DNA of 64,000 nucleotides from Ptiloglossa arizonensis (lineage: Eukaryota; Arthropoda; Insecta; Hymenoptera; Colletidae): positions 7,054,029 through 7,118,028 of the forward strand of contig NC_135061.1 in NCBI RefSeq assembly GCF_051014685.1, written 5' to 3'. A model generated the notes under the pieces. That model was not told the origin of the DNA. It saw nothing but the letters and a program-made list of their open reading frames with translations, and did not search any database. The translations under genes and the position numbers were made by a program. Below, in pieces: positions 13,089 through 43,738 of this stretch. Numbering within the stretch: position 1 is the first letter of the stretch; each line of letters begins with the position of its first letter.

Positions 13089-13109
13089 CCGGTGTGGTTG
13101 AAACATCGA

Positions 13110-15140
13110 AGACGAATTCGATTAAAATAGTTGTTCGAACATGGAGGACGACAGCTCGATGAATGTTGTCGTTCGTACGATCCGTTCGAGAGTACACAGA
13201 GAAGATATCTTGGAAGAGTTTCGGTCTTCTTCACTTTCGATGTCGAAATCGGAGCCGAGACCGCGAGGGTTAACGATGGACCGTTGTATTTTGCGCTCGG
13301 TCTCGAATCGTAGAACTTGTTCTCGAAATACTAGTGTCTCGAATCGTGGCTGGAACGTTGCTTGTATAGCGATTGACGATCGCACGGGGCGAACGAAACG
13401 GAGTAACGGAAACTCTTCTTGCCAAAACCGAAACGTCACCACGAGGAAGAATGTGTGGCTCGATTAAATTATCGAGCGGAATTATCTCTATCTGTGTCGA
13501 GAAATTGAATAGTCTTGATCTTTTTTTCGTTTGGATGTTGACTATTTCTCTTGGTCGCGAAAAAATAGATCAAACGGTGAAAATTGTGTACGTTTGTCGA
13601 CGCTTGTACGTTATCATTCGACTTAATATTTTGGCCTCACGTGTGGGCCCTTTTCGCTATGAAACTATCGTGCTCTACTTTCTTCATTTTGTGCAACGTC
13701 TGGAGTTTGTATTTATTCCCAACACTCGTCATTTTAATTATCAATTATTCGTGTCAACGAACGTTCTATAACTTGTACTTTTACGTCTCGATCCTTTTCG
13801 GTATTACGATATAAAATTATTCAAAAATTGAATGAAATAGAATACAACCGATCAAGTTCATTCGATTATAGAACGAACTATCCTTTTAATTATAATTTCA
13901 AATTTGTATTTCTCGGCCAAAGAGAACCTGCGTATACCAAGAAAACGTTTCTCGCAAATCTGTTGCTGTTCGTATCAAGAAACATACACGACGTTCGCTC
14001 GAATAATTTTCACTCGTGAATACACCTAGACTCGCGCTTGTATTACCCATTTTAACCATTAAATTTCACAACTACGCGTACACATTTTGTCGTTAATGAA
14101 CGTTTTATTATTTTTAATCGAAAACTGCGAACGTTCGATTCGGTGCTCGAAACGTACACTCGATTTTGAATACACCGATGTAACCGATAAAACGAACAAC
14201 GTAGATTGTTACGAACACGTTCAGTGTTTAGTACTCGAGACAGGGATGTTCGACGACACGAGACGAGATTAATAATCTTCCCGCGTTTAGAATTGAGGAA
14301 TTAAGGGGAACGGGACCGTTTGCGGTCAGACCCGACGATGTCCGCAGAACCGCGCGTTTTCCTCTTTTCTGTCGCGTTTCCGCCGATCGTTTTCCGTTCG
14401 TCGTTCCAACGAACGTTTCACGAGTATCGATTCGCGCGCAGCGCGGTTTTTCGATGAATCGCACATCGATGCGTGATCGTGTTTCGGCTTTCTTCGACGA
14501 CACGTGCTCCGTATTGCGCTTCCATCGGCCGCGTTATCCTGCACTCGATACGCGGGAGAAAGAACGATCTTGGCACGTGCTCCACAGGTTGATCTCGACG
14601 ATCCAAGTGGCAGAATCGATTTCGTGATCGACCGGTGACAAAATTAAACGTAAAATTTAAAAACAGAAGTATTTAAAATCGAAACGATCGAAATCTATCG
14701 AAACGATGTACGATTAATTTTTGAACACGTACTCGTTTATTGAGAACAATCGGCTTAGTTATTGGTCGATAGGGGAGGCTTTTATTCTAGCCTTCGTTCG
14801 CCCATTTTTATCTTTCGGTTCGTAAATAAAACGTTTACTAACGACTGGACGATGGAAAGGGATTTTTGGATGATACTGATGTAAGAAATATTTGTCAATG
14901 AAAGAAGTAGAGCGACATGAAATAAAGAATATATAGTAAACTATGCGAACATGGTTCTGTCGAATTCATTAACAACGGCACTTTGAAATTTAATTACAGT
15001 GTCTAAAGGTACGATTAATACTGTGCACAAAATATGATTGAGGAATAGTCTATTACTGTACGAATATACTAATGGAATTACTGAAAATAATAGGTAGTTC
15101 TTGGTCTTTTTCCGTGGGGCCTATCGAAACGATATGGCGC
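13110..15140. other. Non-coding spacer
   Basis: CpG-containing AT-rich DNA. Overlapping short frames on both strands (for example around 13.1-13.5 and 14.2-14.6 kb) are Arg/Ser-rich composition artefacts without recognisable domains. Confidence 0.5.
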
Positions 15141-15148
15141 GATATTTG

Positions 15149-15268
15149 GTGTATCCAATTTCTCCACTTTTCGTTTATCCGATTCCTCGTCTTCTCCTGT
15201 ATCAGTTTTCTCCCCTTTCCGTTGATCCGATTCCTCCTCTTCCCGTTTATCCGATTCCACCTCCTCGA
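15149..15268 (+). repeat. 24-bp minisatellite, five units
   Basis: Five consecutive 24-bp units begin at 15149, 15173, 15197, 15221 and 15245. Each follows the pattern GTTTATCCGATTCCTCCTCTTCCC with substitutions but no indels. Because 24 is a multiple of 3, every frame stays open, which explains the repetitive open frames on both strands here. Confidence 0.9.
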
Positions 15269-15269
15269 G

Positions 15270-18200
15270 TTCCAAAGAAATCGAACTGAAATAAAAATTG
15301 TCACCGCTCGACTTACCGCGGCAAACCTAGCGACGACCGAAAGTCACCTCTCGAGTTACCGCATCGAATCGAGTGGCGATCGAGAGTCACCTCTCGAGTG
15401 CAACGGGTTATAGACCTGTTTATCGATGTCTCGAATATCGAAAGCCGAGAGTAAAAGGTAGTTTACCAAAACCATGATGCTCGTCAAAAAGTGCCACTCG
15501 ATAATGAAGCGCAGACACGAGCGCTCCTCCACAACGATCGTTTATCGACAGCAAGACCATTAATTACTGTCATTCGTCCCCTCGTCGCACGGTGTTTTGC
15601 GTCGATCCAGGGATCCTTATAGACTGAAAGATCAACGTAAACGTTGACCAGTTGTCACGAACGCTCCATCAAACACTTTCACTTCTTTCCAACGCAAAAA
15701 TTCCATTTTACAAACCCCTCGTCGTTGATCGTTCGATCGTCTCCAAGTAGATTTCGTCTCTAGCTTTGCGCCCTGAAAATTTACCACAATAGACACGTTC
15801 CGATATTTTGCGAACGTCATCGAAATTATCGCTTTCAAATTGAATAGGACGTATATTGTCATACATTCTGACGGTAATATAAACATTGTTTTAGTAATTC
15901 AAATTGACTTTTCTCATTGTCCGCAATTCGCTCCGATTTCGCGTTTGTTAAGTTATCGCTCGGACTTAACGAGCCAGCAGATTCGATCGTTTAATTTTTA
16001 ACATTTGTTTACATTGTTCTCGTCGAGCCATTCGAAAGTTGTGTAGATAATCGATAACGCTTTCAAAATAATTTCTGGACGAAATAATCGCTCGTGGATT
16101 ATTTCGTTTAATATTGTCTCGTTCCAACGATTTCGAAAAGAAAATTCTGTCTAAAGTAATTTGCAACGCACCTTGCAACGTTACAAAGTTTGCCGAAAGA
16201 AATCGAGAAAAAAGTAAACATTTAATATCGCGTTTTCAATTTCGATTATTTGCAGCGAGCAATAATATTTTTTATCGAAACTTTAAAGCGATATAGATAT
16301 TTTTCGCGATTCGTGGTAAAATCGGAATATTCGTTTCCCTGAAATAAGTCTAAAACGTGGAACGAAATTTTTCTTTACGAGACTTCATTTTGGGAGACGA
16401 TCGATTTTGAAAACTTCTCGTTAACGGATCGAGTTGCTTTCGTGTATCGTATACATTTTTAACATCCGCCCTGTTTCTGGTTCACTGTACGTTAATAAAT
16501 GAAAATGCTGGCAATTTATCGGTTATCATTTTGTACCGATGTAGCTACGATGAACGATGTAGCGTAGAACAACGCGCACTGTTTGCGCACCGATATACTA
16601 TACTGACGGTCCAGTTGCACGACCAGTTCGACCGTAGCGAAAGGGTTAAACAAAGTTTTAAACGATCATTCTCTCTCCCAATTACGAAGTGTTTTCGGTA
16701 TTTAAGTGTCTGTTCGTAAATTACTATCTTCATCGCGTACAAACGTGACATCTGTAACGAAACGCATTGAACTGAAATTCGATTGAATCGATTCATGAAT
16801 TCTTCGCGTATTTTCAAACTTTATCGTCTCGAAAAGGAAGTCTCCTACGAACGAATTCTTTCCGTCGAGAACCAAATAAACGCGGCATTAAAAAATATCG
16901 GATAGAGAACAACTAAAAAGTATTAACCGACAGTATTAACCGAGAATGTCTTCGCGATTAGTCGTAACAACGATCGATTGTCAAGACTTGTAGAGTACTC
17001 GGCTCGAGATCGACGATTCCGATTGAAAATCGATTTTCGTTGAAAGACAACGAGTACGAGGAAACGATCGCGAAGTTGATTCGGTTCGAACGGTCGCAGC
17101 GCGTTCGAGTGTTTGTCCTCGAGGAGGAATTATTCTTCGTAAAAAGGAGAGATCGCGAGTTATCGTCGCGAAAAATGGCGCGCGAAGGGGTGGGAAAGAG
17201 GCGCGGAAAGAAATCGAGCGGGAATATTCCGCGGTCCCCCGGTTGCGCGCTGATCGGAGCGTGACGAGCGGTAATTGAATGTAGGTATGGCATTTGCATT
17301 GACAAGCGTCGGCAGAGATAATTCGAATCTCGTCGAACGCAACGGTCCACACGGGCGTTAGGTCGTTTGTCAATACGACGACGGCCGTCCAGTTTCCACG
17401 TTTCCAGCGTATCGCTGTTTGTCACCGTCTCGTCGGCGAATCGCTCGCCGCTGAATACCGGCGCTTCTGCTGCTCGCGCGATTCATTCCGCGGACCTCGT
17501 TGCTGTTATTCAAATAAACGACAGATTGGAGGGGCACCGCGGCGCCATGGCCTCTGCTTCGCTCGTTTTCCTCGCGTTTCGTCGTTCTAACGCGGTTACA
17601 AACCCTCCCGGAAACTCGTTCGTTCGAGGTTTCGAGGTTTCGAATCGGTGGCTGGTTTGCGAATCGGGTTCGAACGAAGGGTTCCGAAAAATGTCTTGGA
17701 TCGCGCAAACGTGGAACGGGAATGGTCGAGGAGGGGTACCAATTTCAAAGGTTCGATCGCGAAACAACGAACGCCATAATTTGAATCGAACTCGAGGAGT
17801 CCAATTCGGGGAATCTCGACGGAAGTGTTCGGAAGAAGAGAACGTCGAGAGTCCATGGTCTTGGTTGTAGAGGGTTCGGGTTAATTGGAGCAGATGTAAA
17901 GCGTTGGATGCGTCGATGCTTTGACAGTGCTCGACAGAAATGAAAAATGGAGTTCAACCATTGGGTACTTGGGTAACTGAGAGATCCTTCCGTACAAAAG
18001 ATTTAAAACAACGTGCAACCGATACTGCCTCGAATCGAGTATCTCTCGCGATCGATGCTTCTTTTCAACCGCTCCGGTACGTTATCAAGGGATGAACATC
18101 TTTTACCTTGCTTCTAAAAAATTTAAAACACTCGCGAACTTTAAAATTCCAAATATAATACTACGATTACCAATGGCGACGAAACGTTTATCCTATCGGC

Positions 18201-18600
18201 GATTCTTTTCAATCGTCCCCGCGAGTTACCAAGAGACGCGGTTTTGAACTATCTTTCGCGTCGTTTTCCGAAATTGAAAACACTCGACGTAACTGACTAT
18301 AAATTTGAAATGGCGGCGAAATTAATAGCAGACTCGTCGGATAAATTTCTCGCAATAGCTCGATCGCGGATGAACTCGTTTCGAACGGTGTATCTTCCAC
18401 CATCGGCGCTTCCTTCCAAGTGTCCTCTCGATTCTTTCGTCCGTCGATCGAAACCTGCAGACACACTCGCCACTGTACACCGCGCCGACATACGCTCCAA
18501 TGGAGCTTCACTTTCGAAAATCAAACAGAGAGCGACCAGTCCGGCGCATCCTCGCAGCTGCACTGTTTGTACGAACGTGCAAACAATGGAACTACCCATT
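15270..18600. other. Proximal upstream spacer with candidate regulatory block
   Basis: No gene is recognised. A GC-richer block (17150-17330) contains GGCATTTGCATTGACAA, which includes an ATTTGCAT POU-type octamer. Short frames around 17.3-17.9 kb have no family features. Confidence 0.45.
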
Positions 18601-19279
18601 TCCTGTGCGAATATATCCTGACGATAGTCGACCGGTCGCGGACTTGCCGGCGGGCAAACACGCACGATGACGAGCGGACTTCTGCACGGAAGATCGATAC
18701 TTGGATCTTCCGTGCTTCTTGCACCGCCGTAACTCCGCGTCCCGTAGGATCGATCTCCCGTAACGAGAAACGTCGAGTTCGCCGAAAACGATCGTTCGTA
18801 AGTTTCAGCGCGAAAGATCGCGGATAAAGGTCGTGGTTCGAATCGATCGATGTTCGCGAAGGAACAGGGACGTTCGGTTCGATCCGGGTTGTACTCGGAT
18901 TGTTCGGTTGGGAAACCCCCGTCGAAAGGTCCATCGTCGTAGTTGGCGATCGCTCGATACCGAGTATCGTGTTCCGTATCGGCGTGTAAACAATCGGGGC
19001 TCGCAAACACGCGAACAATAATGACGCGCGGGTCGCGTCTCCTCGTTAACTTTCGGCCGGGTAGGCGGCTAATTAAACGCAACGAGCACTCGTTACGAGT
19101 CGTAGTCCCGCGAATTTCGGTCGGCGCGGGCAGCAGCGGCAAGTCGAAGGCGAAAAAAAGTCGGTCCTCCCGGTCCCGGTGAATCGCGCTCGATAGATCG
19201 ATCGAAGCGGTTTCCTCCCACCGGTGGTCCGTCAGACGCACGCGAGCCACACCGCAAAAGGGTCGAGCCGAGGGTGGAA

Positions 19280-19352
19280 AGAGAGAACCGAAAGGGCGGT
19301 GAGGGAGAGGGAGAGGGAGAGGGAGAGGGAGAGGGAGAGGGTTAGGGGTTGG
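19280..19352 (+). repeat. (GAGGGA)n tract, G-quadruplex-prone
   Basis: GAGGGA hexamers repeat about eight times and run into GGGTTAGGGGTTGGGGG. The G3-N3 spacing fits intramolecular G-quadruplex folding on the + (coding) strand. It lies about 2.45 kb before the lz start codon. Confidence 0.9.
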
Positions 19353-19446
19353 GGGTCCGGTGGGAGATAAAGCGATAAAGAGCAACGGAGGCGAGAGAGA
19401 AAGAGGGCCGGGAGCCAGCCCGTCGAGAACGAGGGACGAAAGAGAG

Positions 19447-19475
19447 GCGAGCCGGCGAGCCGGCGAGCCGGCGAG
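19447..19475. repeat. (GCGAGCCG)n short tandem repeat
   Basis: GGCGAGCC units repeat three to four times head to tail. Confidence 0.9.
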
Positions 19476-19860
19476 ACAGAGAGGAGGACACCGACGCTGA
19501 ACAGAGACGCCACCACGGGAAGGAGTGGGGTGCCAGAGGGGTGCCAGAGGGACCGGGAAAGGGGAAAGGGATGCTGCGTGTGTTGGCATGGACCAGTGCG
19601 TCAACGGCTGTTGCCTCACACGAACCGCCGAAATTATAGTTAGTGGCCCCCAACGGGTGTCCCGAGATACGGCTCCGACTACCAAAACACGCCTGGTCCG
19701 TGTCGACCGAGTCCAAAGTGATTCCTCGCGTCTCGGCTGGATTCCCCGTTCCTCGGAGGAAAACCTACGGTGCGCGTACCGGTACTGAACCCCCCGGTCC
19801 GGTGTTGCACAGTTTCACGAGACCCTCTGGACCGCGAGGACCAACACGGACCGGACCGTC

Positions 19861-19890
19861 TTCGCGATCGTTCGCGATCGTTCGCGATCG
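19861..19890. repeat. Three 10-bp units TTCGCGATCG
   Basis: Three exact head-to-tail copies, followed by a partial fourth (TTCCGTCATCG). Each unit contains a TCGCGA palindrome. Confidence 0.95.
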
Positions 19891-21349
19891 TTCCGTCATC
19901 GTCCGGCATCGAGGATTCGCCGTATCTTTCGCCGTTTCGTGGATCTCAGTGACAGCCACCCTCGCGACCGATCGGTGTGATATTTGTTCCGGTGGTGGTG
20001 ACGACGATGCAAGTGTCATTGATAGTCCGTCGGTGAACACGTTCGGCCAGTGAGTGTGTCTTCGATGGGATTCTTTGCGCGCTGGTATTGGATGAAAACG
20101 TTAAACTCTCGCGAACGGAACGCCGGCACGGACGCGGCGATACCGCGGAGGAATCTCGCGCCGATTTTTGCAACACGGTTTCTCGATACACCGCCGGAGG
20201 AGGAGCTTCCGACTGACCGGCGATCGAGCCGTGGAAAACCGATACGTCGCACCGAGTATGTAACCGAAACCGCGAAGAGCGAGTAGATCGTTGAACGATA
20301 CACGCTCGTCGACCGTTTCCTCGGCCGATAGCGTTCGTAACGAGACATTACCACCGGAAGTGCGAACACGCCACTGGCCCGGTAAGAGATTTGAATGCGA
20401 AGTTAAGCGGGGATCTTAGCCGTCGCTGGGTCGGTTCGAGGTTCTTTCGGTTGGTTCGCGAGAATCTTTCATCGAACGCGTACCCTGCGGATCGATCGAG
20501 AGACGTCCACGTATTCGTTAACGCGTCGTCCATCTTGACGAACGTTCTCGCGCGATAATTGTACCCGGTTACCGTCCCTTCGATCGAGCACGAATTACTA
20601 ACGGCCGGTCGACGATCGAGTCCCTCTCGACGATTTCGATATCTCGGGAGGAACGGAGCGGAGCGAAGCGGAATCGTCGCGCGTGTCCAGAGTTGTTCGA
20701 TCCCGAGGGGTTCGAGCGCTCCGTAGAGCAACGTGGTAACGTACCACGTGCAGTTTGACACGCGGTTGTACGTGCGTAGGGGCTGGGTATCCCGTGTGGC
20801 GTGTGGGGGTTGCCTGCCGGCGGGAGTTCTTTTTCCCCTATTTTTTCCGTCCCCACCACCGCGGCCGGTCCAACCCCTCCTGGAACCACCTGGATCCGGT
20901 GTGTCAGCCCCGGTGACGTGCGCAAAAATTACTGAATGAACGGTGACGTCACTAGCCGGCCGCGTGAAAAGTGTGCGAGCCGTTCCTGTCCGTGTCAACC
21001 CGTTCCGCCTCACCCTCCCCGTCCCCGTTTCTCCTCGTCCATCGTCTCTGAACAGCCCTCGCGCCACGTATCGCACGGCATTCCGGGGCTCTCGCGTTGC
21101 TCCGAGGCTCGCCAGACACGGTTAAAGGGTTCCGGTCGCGAGATAAAGCCTCCTGGAAGCCTTCGTTAAACGGATTACGGGCCGAAAGGGTTGGTCGCAT
21201 CACCGACGGGACTCGGGGTGACGCCTACGCGCCTCGAGGACTCCTGGGACCGACCCTTTCCGTCCCTAGACGTCTCCGAATCAATTCTTCCGCGCGACTG
21301 AATATCACTCGCGCCCTTCGTCTTCGACGATCCACTCACCGGATCTGAA

Positions 21350-21800
21350 TTTTCTCGCTTCCAGGTAGATTCGGGACACCTCGAACCTGGTACACTTGTC
21401 TCCGTTCGAGGAGCATCCAGCGAAAGAGGTCCCGCGTTCGTAGAGTACCGTAGCCCGTACCGAACTTACGCCCGAATACGACTCGAATCCATCGGGGAGA
21501 ACGGAGAAGGGTAACTCCTAGCCGAAGAGTTCTCGATGTTCCCGGAAGATCCTCGCGAACGTTGCCCCGTGACCCGACGCGTCGTCGGGTCCTAGGAATA
21601 CCGAAGCGAGCACGTCCCGAACGCGGAAGGACGATTGAACGCAACCTCGTGACCGACACCCTCGTCCAGCGTCGGCTGGCACCATGTCGGCCCGACCGGT
21701 TTGACCCAGGACACCGTCGAGCCGCTAACGATACTCCAGAGGTCGAAGTTCAGCCCGTGAACCGAATGGAAGGATGTATCATCCGGCGTTCTGACTGCCT
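21350..21800 (+). other. Probable lz 5' UTR with a candidate splice acceptor
   Basis: A pyrimidine-rich stretch (GAATTTTCTCGCTTCCAG) ends at 21364 and is a good acceptor-like site. If used, exon 1 would start at 21365 and carry about 436 nt of 5' UTR. A donor-like CCA|GTGAGTG lies at 20050. The segment has no conserved reading frame and several short upstream ATG frames. This is inference from splice consensus only. Confidence 0.35.
21792..21800 (+). promoter_or_regulatory. Upstream in-frame stop and start context of lz
   Basis: TGA at 21792-21794 is in frame with the ATG at 21801, two codons upstream. This marks 21801 as the first possible start on this exon. The bases before the ATG (CTGCCT) are not a strong insect Kozak context. 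Confidence 0.8.
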
Positions 21801-42275
<20,475 letters not shown>

Positions 42276-42326
42276 TACCAAGAGTCTGGTACCTCGAACC
42301 AGCCTCTCCTGTAGGGTGTCTCGTAG

Positions 42327-42342
42327 CGAGAGATAGAGAGAA

Positions 42343-42395
<53 letters not shown>

Positions 42396-42429
42396 GAGTG
42401 AGAGAAAAATAGAGAGAGAGAAAGAGAGA
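42327..42429 (+). repeat. (GA)n microsatellite in lz 3' UTR
   Basis: A perfect GA run of 24 units spans 42346-42393, with imperfect GA/GAAA sequence on either side, starting 51 nt after the stop codon. In RNA it would be a purine-only tract. In DNA it offers many GAGAG sites of the type bound by GAGA factor. Confidence 0.95.
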
Positions 42430-43295
42430 CACCGTCGATCGGCAAACTGTGATTGGTGCGACGTGTTGGCTCGCCACCGAGCGAAACTAGCTACTAGTGG
42501 GCATTAAAAACGAAAAGAATACAGAGACACGCTCCGGGTGCGCGTTCGTTCGCGAATACGATCGCGAGAACGCGTCGGTTCGGTCCCGACGGAGCCATTT
42601 CGTTGGTTGTGTCTCAACGAATCCTTAGAGCGGGCTGATTTCTAGTTAAGGCGTGAGAACGGGTACTGTGTGCAATGCCGGTGTGAGTGGGGACGCGTGG
42701 CCACGGTGATGGTGACGATGATGATGATGTATATAACACTGTACATAGATAGAGCATTGTCGTTTCATCGAGTCGTTCATCACTGTCGAAGGACTACGCG
42801 AAGCGCGACGAATCGGGCCCGGATGTTTCCAAGATGGCTGGCCATACTTCGGGACGATATTTCGGTTACTATGGATCACGGATATTCGACGAGACACGGT
42901 GATTTTACACGATCGGTGAACGGTAGAATCGGTCGATACTGTTCTCGGGATTATTCGGTAGAGGATCTTCGAATTTTTAGGGATCTCACGGATTGGAACA
43001 ACTTTGAAATCCTTCTCGATCGGCCCTCGTCGAGAGAAACGGTGTACGGTAATTCCCGGTTTCAAGTAGGTGATTTTAATTACGATTGCGGCGGTACGAG
43101 CACAATCGAACCAGTATCGAAGCTTTCCGGATCCTCTTCGATGTACGATTACCGTGGTAAGTCCCAAGATTGAGTAACTTTGATTACAAACACGAGAAAT
43201 TGAAGGAAAGTACCGCTCGGACGTTGTATATATTACTTTAATTGCTCCTATTTGTAAAGAAAGCGATACGAGCTTCGTATTTACGCTCAAATGTT

Positions 43296-43336
43296 AATAA
43301 ACCATACGTGGACATTGAACGGGATTCGGTAATAAA
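43296..43336 (+). terminator. Candidate poly(A) signals of lz (two AATAAA)
   Basis: AATAAA occurs at 43296-43301 and again at 43331-43336, about 1 kb after the lz stop, and T-rich sequence follows. These are the nearest canonical hexamers downstream of the gene. Confidence 0.45.
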
Positions 43337-43400
43337 ATGAAATTATGCTTGTATCGCTGTTAGATTGATTTTCTATTGCAGCGAGCATTACGCGGCGTTG

Positions 43401-43738
43401 CTCGAAAGCGGGGTAGGTATCGGTTTTCGTCCCGGACCGGTCGTTTGCATCGCGCGTACTCAAACGGCGGTGAAAATTATCACTCGAAAGCGGGAATTAT
43501 TGCTCAACGAATACTACGAGGTCTTCGAACGACGATCGAGACGTTTGAAAATTTAAAATTCCAATAGATTTGGAATGTCTCAAGAAGAAAAGAAGAAAAA
43601 GTTAATCGAGATAGATTAATCTCTCTCGCTCTCGATGTGTCCCGAGGCTGGGTCTCGGCTCGAGATACAAACGGCCATCCGTTTTCAAGTAAACGGGGGC
43701 AGTTTCGGTTTTGTCGCTTGAAAGCGGGACTTGCTGTA
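43401..43738 (+). repeat. Cluster of three GAAAGCGGG dispersed-repeat copies
   Basis: Copies are at 43401-43430 (CTCGAAAGCGGGGTAGGTAT and on), 43481-43500 (CACTCGAAAGCGGGAATTAT) and 43713-43738 (CGCTTGAAAGCGGGACTTGC). The first matches 47917-47942 over about 20 bases. The family is not identified. Confidence 0.6.

Larger units (their letters stand above)
12400..13110. promoter_or_regulatory. CpG/G-rich island with G-quadruplex tract and CAA/TTG repeat
   Basis: On the + strand G-runs dominate 12540-12780. A canonical G-quadruplex string (GGGAGGG, GGGGGG, GGGTGGGG, GGGAGG separated by loops of up to 4 nt) sits at 12727-12771. It is followed by (CCGCGT)n at 12977-13028 and (TGT)n at 13055-13088. 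A minus-strand frame (12655-13197) would read the TGT run as polyglutamine, but no domain supports a protein. It may be a promoter or first exon of a non-coding transcript. Confidence 0.4.
18600..21350. promoter_or_regulatory. CpG-rich 5' flank of lz, likely promoter region
   Basis: The stretch is markedly richer in G+C and CpG than the surrounding AT-rich DNA and contains only out-of-frame shadow reading frames. It includes a purine-rich G-quadruplex-prone tract (19280-19345), short CG-rich tandem units (19447-19475, 19861-19890) and a G/C-rich block near 20.8-21.1 kb. Its position directly upstream of the first coding exon makes it the likely place for the transcription start. I could not fix a TATA box or initiator. 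Confidence 0.4.
42276..43340 (+). other. Putative lz 3' UTR
   Basis: The region follows the stop codon directly and starts with a long GA microsatellite. Two AATAAA hexamers, at 43296-43301 and 43331-43336, are the first good poly(A) signals after the stop and would give a 3' UTR of about 1.05 kb. No open frame with family similarity is present. The true cleavage site is not visible from sequence alone. Confidence 0.5.

Noticed and set aside
12655..13197. Minus-strand frame with a polyglutamine run
   Set aside because: The run is simply the TGT microsatellite read in one frame. The remainder is Arg/Pro-rich composition with no domain.
18297..19685. 462-codon minus-strand frame, the longest in the window
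   Set aside because: Stops are rare because the region is CpG-rich. The sequence contains simple-repeat peptides (SLSLSLSL, PLPLPL from the GAGGGA tract) and no family motif.
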